DNA from: Actinomycetota bacterium
Lineage (GTDB): Bacteria; Actinomycetota; Thermoleophilia; Gaiellales; Gaiellaceae
Direction: 5' to 3'
NCBI GenBank assembly: GCA_020029625.1
Contig: JAIBJP010000005.1
Location: forward strand, 1-29,364
Length of the DNA stretch: 29,364 bases
Part shown: positions 23,994-29,364 of the stretch, piece by piece
Numbering within the stretch: position 1 is the stretch's first letter
How the letters are laid out: each line of letters opens with the position of its first letter
The notes under the pieces: generated by a model
Told to the model about the DNA's origin: nothing
The model's input: the letters and a program-made list of their open reading frames with translations, nothing else
Databases searched by the model: none
Position numbers and translations under genes: made by a program

Positions 23994-24010
23994 CCTTCTT
24001 TCCCGTATCA

Positions 24011-24052
24011 GGCGGGCCTCGCGCCCCATCCGGCCCGGTGGGAGAGCCCGCC
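24011..24052 (+). terminator. GC-rich inverted repeat without U-tract, possible terminator
   Basis: GGCGGGC (24011-24017) pairs with GCCCGCC (24046-24052), with an inner CCCA/TGGG pair around a GC-rich loop. It sits between the zinc-ribbon gene and the addB promoter. No T-run follows, so intrinsic termination is uncertain; it may only insulate the transcripts. Confidence 0.35.
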
Positions 24053-24063
24053 GGGCCGACCCA

Positions 24064-24069
24064 TAGAAT
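24064..24069 (+). promoter_or_regulatory. -10 element TAGAAT, leaderless start of addB
   Basis: TAGAAT matches TATAAT at five of six positions and ends exactly 7 nt before ATG 24077. It places transcription initiation at the start codon. No Shine-Dalgarno and no clear -35 are present. Confidence 0.55.
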
Positions 24070-24076
24070 GGGCTGA

Positions 24077-27001
24077 ATGCCGCTGGCTCTGCTCGTGGGC
24101 CCGGCGAACGCGGGCAAGGTGGCGCGTCTTCTCGATCGCTACCTGGAAAGCCTCGATAGGGAGCCCGTTCTCGTCGTCCCCAACCGCTTCGACCGCGACC
24201 GCGTCGAGCGGGACCTGCTCGCGCGCTCGTCCGCCCTGCTGGGCGGGACGATCGGCACGTTCGACGACCTCTTCGCCGACATCGCGCGCGGAAACGGCGG
24301 CCAGCGGCCGGTGGCGACCGAGACGCAGCGCGGTCTCGTCCTGCGGCGCGCGCTCGCGTCGACGCCGCTGAACGGGCTCTCCTCCTCGGCGCGCTACGGC
24401 GGTTTCGCCAGCGGTCTTCTCGCCGTCATCTCCGAGCTGGAAGCGGGTCTCCTTCACCCGGAGGACGTGAGCGGCGATCTCGCCCGTCTTTACGGCGCCT
24501 ACGCGCTTGAACTCGACCGCCTGGAGCTCTGGGACCGCGATCTCGAGCGTCGCTACGCGGTCGAGCGGATCGAGACCGAGCTGGATGCTTGGGACGGGCG
24601 CCCGGTGTACGCCTATGGGTTCGAAGACCTGACCGGCGCGCAGTGGGGGCTGCTGCGGGCTCTCGCGGGCCGGAGCGACGTGACGGTGTCCCTTCCGTAC
24701 GAGCCGGGGCGGCCGGCGTTCGCGTCCCTCTCGCGCACGATGGACGACCTGTCTCGTCTGGCCGGCGGGGCGATCGAGGAGCTACCGCCCGCGGCCAGCG
24801 GACACCACCCAGCCCTCGAGCATCTGGAGCGTCACCTTTTCGGTGCGGCGACGGCTGCCGAGCCGCCGGCCCTGGAGGGCGCCCTTCGTTTCCTCGAAGG
24901 CGCGGGAGCGCGCGGAGCGCTCGAGCTGGTCGCCGACGAGATTCTCGAGCTCCTGCGCAGCGGAACGAAGTCGGAGCGGATCGCGGTGGTCGTACCGACG
25001 CTCGACCAATGGCGCGCTCCGCTCGAGACTGCCTTCGGGACGCTCGAGATCCCGTTCTCGTTCGAGGGTCGGCTTCGTCTCGGTCAGACGGCCTTCGGAC
25101 ATGCGCTCCTCTCGGCGTTGCGCTTCGTGTGGCGAGAGCCCGAGCGGCGGCACCTCTTCTCCTTCCTGCGCTCGCCTTACTCCGGTCTCGCCCGCGCCCA
25201 CGCCGACTACCTGGAGGGGCGTCTGCGCGGGCTCGGCGTGCGCACGAACGTCGAGGAGCGGACGGTCGAGCTCCGAGGCAATCCGCTGCCCGCGCTCGCC
25301 GACATCCGTGCGGCCGCCTCTTCCCTGGAAGCGGTTCGGGGCCTGGGCGCGTTCATGCTCCGATCCGCCCACGGGCTCGAGTCGCCGCCGGTGGGCGAGG
25401 CCTCGCGGGTCGACCTGCGCGCCTTCGAAGAGACGTTGAAGCTCGTCGCGGACCTGGAGGGCTGGGTCCGGCTGGCAGGGGAGCTGTCCGTCGACGACGT
25501 TCTCGCCGCGCTTGAGGACGTCACGGTTCGGCTCGGGTCGGCCGGCGACGCCGGCCGGGTGGCCGTTGTCGACCTCCTGCGGGCGAGGACGAGGCGCTAC
25601 GACGTGGTGTTCATCCTCGGCCTCGAGGAGGGCCGCTTCCCGCGCCGCTCCTCGGACTCGCCCTTCCTCGACGAGGACGAGCGGCGCGCCCTCGATGAGG
25701 CGAATGACGCCCGGCTGGGCAGACCCGAGCCGGTCAGCCGCGCCCGCTACCTCTTCTACACCGCCTGCACCCGGGCCACGCGCCGCCTCTACCTCGTTCG
25801 CGAGGCGGCGACCGACGACGGCAGCCCCCGCCAGGCGAGCCCGTTCTGGGACGAGGCAAGAGGCCTCTTCCCGGTGGAAGACGTCGCCCGCTGGACCCGG
25901 AAGCGTCCGCTCTCCGCGCTCACTTGGCCGCTCGAGCGGGCGCCCAACGAGCGGGAGCGCCTGCGCGCCCTCGCGTCGCTGACGGTGTCGGACCGTGCGG
26001 TGGCCGACGCGCTCGCGAGCGCAAACGGGTGGACTCGGCGGCTCGAGCGCGCCAGGACGGCCTTCCAGCGGTTGACGCGCCTGACGAATCCCGCTGTGCT
26101 CGAGGAGCTGCGCGGCCGCACTGCATTCGGAGCGACCGAGCTCGAGGCCTTCGCTACCTGCTCGTCGATCTGGTTCGTCGAGCGGGTCGTGTCGCCGCGA
26201 TCGATCGACGCCCAGGTCGATGCAAAGCTTCGCGGCTCGATCGCGCATACCGCGCTGCACAAGTTCTTCGCCGGACTGCCGAAGGAGGTCGGGACGGAGC
26301 GTGTCGAGCCGCAGCGCCTCGACGACTCGCTCCGCTTCATTCACAAGTGCCTGGACGAGGCACTGGCCGGGATCCGTCAGGAGCTTTCCGACCTGGAGCG
26401 CCGCGAGCTTGCCGGAGGCCTTCGGCGCGACCTGGAGAATTTCGTCCGCGCCGAGGCCGAAGCCGATCTCCAGCTCGTCCCTCGCAGGTTCGAGGTCTCG
26501 TTCGGCTCCGAGCGATCGGCCCCGGAGCTGCAGCGAGGGCTGGATCTCGGCGGCTTCACGATCTCCGGGAAGATCGACCGGGTCGACGTCGACCCCTTCT
26601 CGGCGCGCGGCATCGTCCAGGACTACAAGTCGGGGAAGACCGCGTACTCGGCCGCCAAGATCGAGTCCGAGCTCAAGCTTCAGATCCCGCTCTACATGCT
26701 CGTCCTGCGCGACCTGATCGGGATCGAGCCGCTGGGCGGTCTCTACCGCGCGCTCAAGGGCGACAGGCAGGCTCGCGGCTTGCTGCGCGCCTCCGCGAGG
26801 GAGGATGTGCTCCCCGGGTTCACGCGCACGGACTACCGGGACGAAGAGGAGTTCTGGGGCCAGATCGACGGCGCCGTCGAGCACGCGCGCGGTTTCGTCG
26901 ACCGGATCCGCGGCGGTGACGTCCAGCACGATCCCCTCGGGGACGCCGGCTGCCCCTCCTGGTGCGATCTGTATCCGATGTGCCGGGTGAGGCGAGCATG
27001 A
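24077..27001 (+). CDS. addB: AddB-like subunit of ATP-dependent helicase-nuclease
   Basis: This 974-residue protein has a UvrD-like N-terminal body and a C-terminal RecB-family PD-(D/E)xK nuclease. The nuclease core shows GSIAHTALHKFF, D834 in GKIDRVD and D849/K851 in QDYKSGK, then QIPLYML. Four cysteines fit the AddB iron-sulfur clasp around the nuclease: C695 (FATCSSIWF), C959, C963 and C969 (CPSWCDLYPMC). The N-terminal P-loop is degenerate: GPANAGKVARLL has Val where Ser/Thr is required, so ATPase activity is doubtful. Late helicase-like segments remain (VVFILGLEEGRFP, LFYTACTRATRRLYLV). With AddA it resects double-strand ends for recombination. ATG 24077 is set by the leaderless promoter; the stop overlaps addA as ATGA. 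Confidence 0.9.
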   Translation: MPLALLVGPANAGKVARLLDRYLESLDREPVLVVPNRFDRDRVERDLLARSSALLGGTIGTFDDLFADIARGNGGQRPVATETQRGLVLRRALASTPLNGLSSSARYGGFASGLLAVISELEAGLLHPEDVSGDLARLYGAYALELDRLELWDRDLERRYAVERIETELDAWDGRPVYAYGFEDLTGAQWGLLRALAGRSDVTVSLPYEPGRPAFASLSRTMDDLSRLAGGAIEELPPAASGHHPALEHLERHLFGAATAAEPPALEGALRFLEGAGARGALELVADEILELLRSGTKSERIAVVVPTLDQWRAPLETAFGTLEIPFSFEGRLRLGQTAFGHALLSALRFVWREPERRHLFSFLRSPYSGLARAHADYLEGRLRGLGVRTNVEERTVELRGNPLPALADIRAAASSLEAVRGLGAFMLRSAHGLESPPVGEASRVDLRAFEETLKLVADLEGWVRLAGELSVDDVLAALEDVTVRLGSAGDAGRVAVVDLLRARTRRYDVVFILGLEEGRFPRRSSDSPFLDEDERRALDEANDARLGRPEPVSRARYLFYTACTRATRRLYLVREAATDDGSPRQASPFWDEARGLFPVEDVARWTRKRPLSALTWPLERAPNERERLRALASLTVSDRAVADALASANGWTRRLERARTAFQRLTRLTNPAVLEELRGRTAFGATELEAFATCSSIWFVERVVSPRSIDAQVDAKLRGSIAHTALHKFFAGLPKEVGTERVEPQRLDDSLRFIHKCLDEALAGIRQELSDLERRELAGGLRRDLENFVRAEAEADLQLVPRRFEVSFGSERSAPELQRGLDLGGFTISGKIDRVDVDPFSARGIVQDYKSGKTAYSAAKIESELKLQIPLYMLVLRDLIGIEPLGGLYRALKGDRQARGLLRASAREDVLPGFTRTDYRDEEEFWGQIDGAVEHARGFVDRIRGGDVQHDPLGDAGCPSWCDLYPMCRVRRA

Positions 27002-29364
27002 GCGTCGACGTGCGCGCGCCCAGCGAAGAGCAGGTCGCTGCAATCGACGCCCCCGGCGTCGTCTTCGTCTCGGCGGGAGCGGGCACCGGGAAGACGACGG
27101 TGCTGGTCGAGCGGTTCGTCAAGGCCGTGTGCGAGCGCGGGCTGGACGTGGACTCTCTCCTCGTCATCACGTACACCGAGCGAGCGGCCGGCGAGCTTCG
27201 CAGCCGCATCCGCGCCCGTCTCGGCGAGCTCGGCCGCGACGACCTCGCTCGCGCGCTCGACGGCGCGTGGATCTCGACCATCCACGGGTTCTGCCTGCGC
27301 CTGCTGAAATCGCATCCGTTCGCGGCGGGGATCGATCCCAGGTTCCGCGTCCTTGACGAAAGCCAGTCGCGAGTGCTCCAGAGCGAGGCGTTCGAGGCCG
27401 CGCTCGAGGAATTCCTCAACGGCGAGGAGGACGAACGCTCGGTCCTGCTCTCGACTTATGGCGCCCGTGCCCTGCGGCGCATGCTGACCGGCGTCTACGA
27501 GACCCTGCGCGCGGCTGGTCGCCCGCTCGTCCTCGAGCTCGGAACGCGGCCGGGCCTGGCCGAGCGGATCGAAGAGCTGCGCGAGGCGGCTCGCTGCCTC
27601 GTGGACGAGGCGGAAGCAGGCGAGACGGCGCGCGCGACCGCGGCCCGCGCGCTCGAACTTCTCGAGGAGCGGACGCTGCCCGAGCGCCTGCTCGACCTCA
27701 CCGAGCTCAAGGCTCGAGGCGAGCGAGCCGCCACGTACGAGGAAGCTCGCCGGGGCGTCGAGCAAGCGGCGCTGGATGAGCTGGCCGCGCGCGACCGCGA
27801 CCTCCTCCAGGAGCTGTTGGGGGCATTCGAGCGCGCCTATCGGGCCGCGAAGGAGCGCGAGTCGGCACTCGACTTCGAGGATCTCCAGCTTCTCGCCCGC
27901 GACCTGCTGCGGGAGAACGCCGAGGTGCGCGAGCGGGAGAGTTGGCGCTTCAGGTCGATCATGGTGGACGAGTTCCAGGACACGAACCGGCTTCAGTGCG
28001 AGCTCGTCGACCTCCTCGCGGAAAGCACGGACGACAAGGAGATCTTCTTCGTCGGCGACGAGTTCCAGTCCATCTACGGGTTCCGGCACGCCGACGTGCA
28101 CGTCTTCCGGGAGCGGCGCGAACACGCCTCCGGGGTTCTCGCGCTGACTCAGAACTACCGCTCCCGCCCCGAGGTCCTTGGAGCGATCAACCACCTGTTC
28201 TCGGCCGAGTTCGGGGACGACTTCCAGCGGCTCGAGGCCGCGGGTCGCTTCGCAGACCCGGCTTTCGAGACCCCGGTCGAGCTGCTCGTCACCGACAAGT
28301 CGAGCTACGCGGGGACGAATGTCCACTGGCGCCGGGCCGAAGCGCGACACATCGCGAGGCGTGTCCACGAACTGATCCAGGAGGGTGTCGCGCCGGCCGG
28401 CCAGATCGTCCTCCTGTTCGCCGCCGGGACCGACGCCGAGTGGTACGAGGAAGAGCTTCGCCACCTCGGGATCCCGACGTACCGCGCGACCGGCCGCGGG
28501 TACTTCGGCCAGCAGCAGGTCGTCGACCTCCTCTCGTATCTACGGCTCCTGCACAACCGCTACGACGACGAGGCGCTCGTGACCGTGCTCGCCTCGCCCC
28601 TCGTCGGAGTCTCGAACGACGCGCTCGTCCTGCTGCGGCGGGCAGCGCCGAAGCGCCCTCTCTTCCTGCCGTTCGAGAAGGGACTGCCGTCAGAGCTGGC
28701 GGCACGGGACGTGCAGCTCCTCCGCGCCTTCCACCAGCGCTTCGGGCGCCTCGCGCGGGCTGCGGCCACGCTGTCCCTCGAGCGCCTGCTGGAGGCGATC
28801 ATCTCCGAGCACGACTACGACCTCGCCGCGCTGGCCCAGTGGGACGGTCGCCGCCGCTACGCCAATATGCGCAAGCTGGCCCGGCTCGCACGTTCCTACG
28901 AAGAGCTGCGCGGGCCGGACATCGAGGGGTTCGTCCGCTTCGTCCGCGAGCAGGAAGCGGTTGGTGCACGCGAGCTGGAAGCCGTCGCCGAGGAGGAGGA
29001 CGGCGACGCCGTTCGTCTCCTGACGATTCACTCCGCCAAGGGCCTCGAGTTCAAGGTCGTGGTCGTCGCGGACGCGGGTCGGGACCGGGCGGCGCCGTCG
29101 CCTGACGAGATTCTCTGCCTGCCCGACGGCCGCTTTGGCTTCCGCGTGGCCGATCCAGCGACCGGTGAGCGCCGCGGCGCCTTTGAATACGACGCCGTAC
29201 GGGAAGCCGAGCGCCAGGAGGAGAAAGCGGAACGCCTCCGCCTCTACTACGTCGCCATGACTCGGGCGATCGACCGCCTCATCGTCTCGGGGGCCATCGA
29301 CCCGGAGAAGCGGGCCGACGCCGAAACGCCGATCGGCTGGGTGCTCGACCGGCTCGAGGCCAGC
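26998..29364 (+). CDS. addA: AddA-like UvrD/RecB-family helicase, 3' end outside window
   Basis: The frame stays open from ATG 26998 to the last base, 789 codons, so the protein is truncated by the window edge. All superfamily 1 motifs are present: Walker A SAGAGTGKTT (K32), Ia TYTERAAGELRSRI, Walker B VDEFQDTN (D324, E325), III FVGDEFQSIYGFRHAD, IV LTQNYRSRPEVL, V LLTIHSAKGLEFKVVVVAD and VI LYYVAMTRAIDRLIV. It is the active 3'-5' translocase of an AddAB-type complex. The expected C-terminal nuclease domain lies beyond the window. Its ATG overlaps the addB stop (ATGA), so the two are translated together. AdnAB-type relatives cannot be excluded until the C-terminus is seen. Confidence 0.92.
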   Translation, partial: MSVDVRAPSEEQVAAIDAPGVVFVSAGAGTGKTTVLVERFVKAVCERGLDVDSLLVITYTERAAGELRSRIRARLGELGRDDLARALDGAWISTIHGFCLRLLKSHPFAAGIDPRFRVLDESQSRVLQSEAFEAALEEFLNGEEDERSVLLSTYGARALRRMLTGVYETLRAAGRPLVLELGTRPGLAERIEELREAARCLVDEAEAGETARATAARALELLEERTLPERLLDLTELKARGERAATYEEARRGVEQAALDELAARDRDLLQELLGAFERAYRAAKERESALDFEDLQLLARDLLRENAEVRERESWRFRSIMVDEFQDTNRLQCELVDLLAESTDDKEIFFVGDEFQSIYGFRHADVHVFRERREHASGVLALTQNYRSRPEVLGAINHLFSAEFGDDFQRLEAAGRFADPAFETPVELLVTDKSSYAGTNVHWRRAEARHIARRVHELIQEGVAPAGQIVLLFAAGTDAEWYEEELRHLGIPTYRATGRGYFGQQQVVDLLSYLRLLHNRYDDEALVTVLASPLVGVSNDALVLLRRAAPKRPLFLPFEKGLPSELAARDVQLLRAFHQRFGRLARAAATLSLERLLEAIISEHDYDLAALAQWDGRRRYANMRKLARLARSYEELRGPDIEGFVRFVREQEAVGARELEAVAEEEDGDAVRLLTIHSAKGLEFKVVVVADAGRDRAAPSPDEILCLPDGRFGFRVADPATGERRGAFEYDAVREAERQEEKAERLRLYYVAMTRAIDRLIVSGAIDPEKRADAETPIGWVLDRLEAS

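Noticed and set aside
24782..27043. 753-codon minus-strand frame opposite addB
   Set aside because: It is a low-complexity shadow frame; addB on the plus strand has a nuclease core and Fe-S cysteines.

Overview
The window is gene-dense and very GC-rich, with strong G/C preference at third codon positions and GTG/TTG starts mixed with ATG. The order FtsB/DivIC-like gene then DUF501, the BldC/excisionase-like HTH and the many Ala/Arg-rich membrane proteins point to Actinomycetota. I infer a deep-branching class such as Thermoleophilia (Gaiellales/Solirubrobacterales-like). No rRNA or tRNA gene is present to confirm this. There is no phage, IS element, CRISPR array or toxin module. Most of the window looks like ordinary chromosome.

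Layout. 1-2505: end of a large membrane protein, then a tight run of an FtsB-like divisome protein, DUF501 and two small unknowns. 2507-3725: a promoter, an HTH-receiver regulator and a PAP2 phosphatase. 3661-4402 (minus): two small membrane proteins. 4412-9394: a four-GAF SpoIIE-type phosphatase, a membrane-anchored spermidine-synthase-like protein and a glycerophosphodiester phosphodiesterase, head to tail. 9407-10405: a YkuD L,D-transpeptidase. 10415-10575: a structured RNA that looks like 6S RNA. 10597-12627: TlpA-type thioredoxin, CcmH and CcdA, a thiol-redox/cytochrome c maturation operon with a small unknown at its end. 12670-14271: a receiver-like protein, a 7Fe ferredoxin and an aminoglycoside-phosphotransferase-fold protein. 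14268-16600 (minus): isocitrate/isopropylmalate-type dehydrogenase followed by an MFS transporter. 16680-21471: a complete sugar ABC transporter (ATPase, binding lipoprotein, two permeases). 21474-23743: a flavoprotein and a membrane-anchored beta-helix protein. 23799-23993: a tiny zinc-ribbon protein. 24077-29364: addB-addA, the double-strand-break repair helicase-nuclease; addA runs off the window.

Points of note. (1) Several genes have a TAnnnT -10 hexamer only 6-7 nt before the start codon and no Shine-Dalgarno, which implies leaderless mRNAs. (2) Two genes appear to start with CTG inside a CTGA overlap with the upstream stop; this restores N-termini that a canonical-start caller would remove. 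(3) One sugar permease carries an SdrD-B/Cna-B-like Ig domain inside an extracytoplasmic loop. (4) The 6S-like RNA has a perfect 12-bp closing stem flanked exactly by 6-bp direct repeats. (5) The PAP2 gene lies in the same frame as the regulator before it, separated by one TAG, with no canonical start for its conserved N-terminus. I see no multi-gene system that I would call wholly new. The most unusual items are the permease insertion, the start-codon usage and the RNA element.
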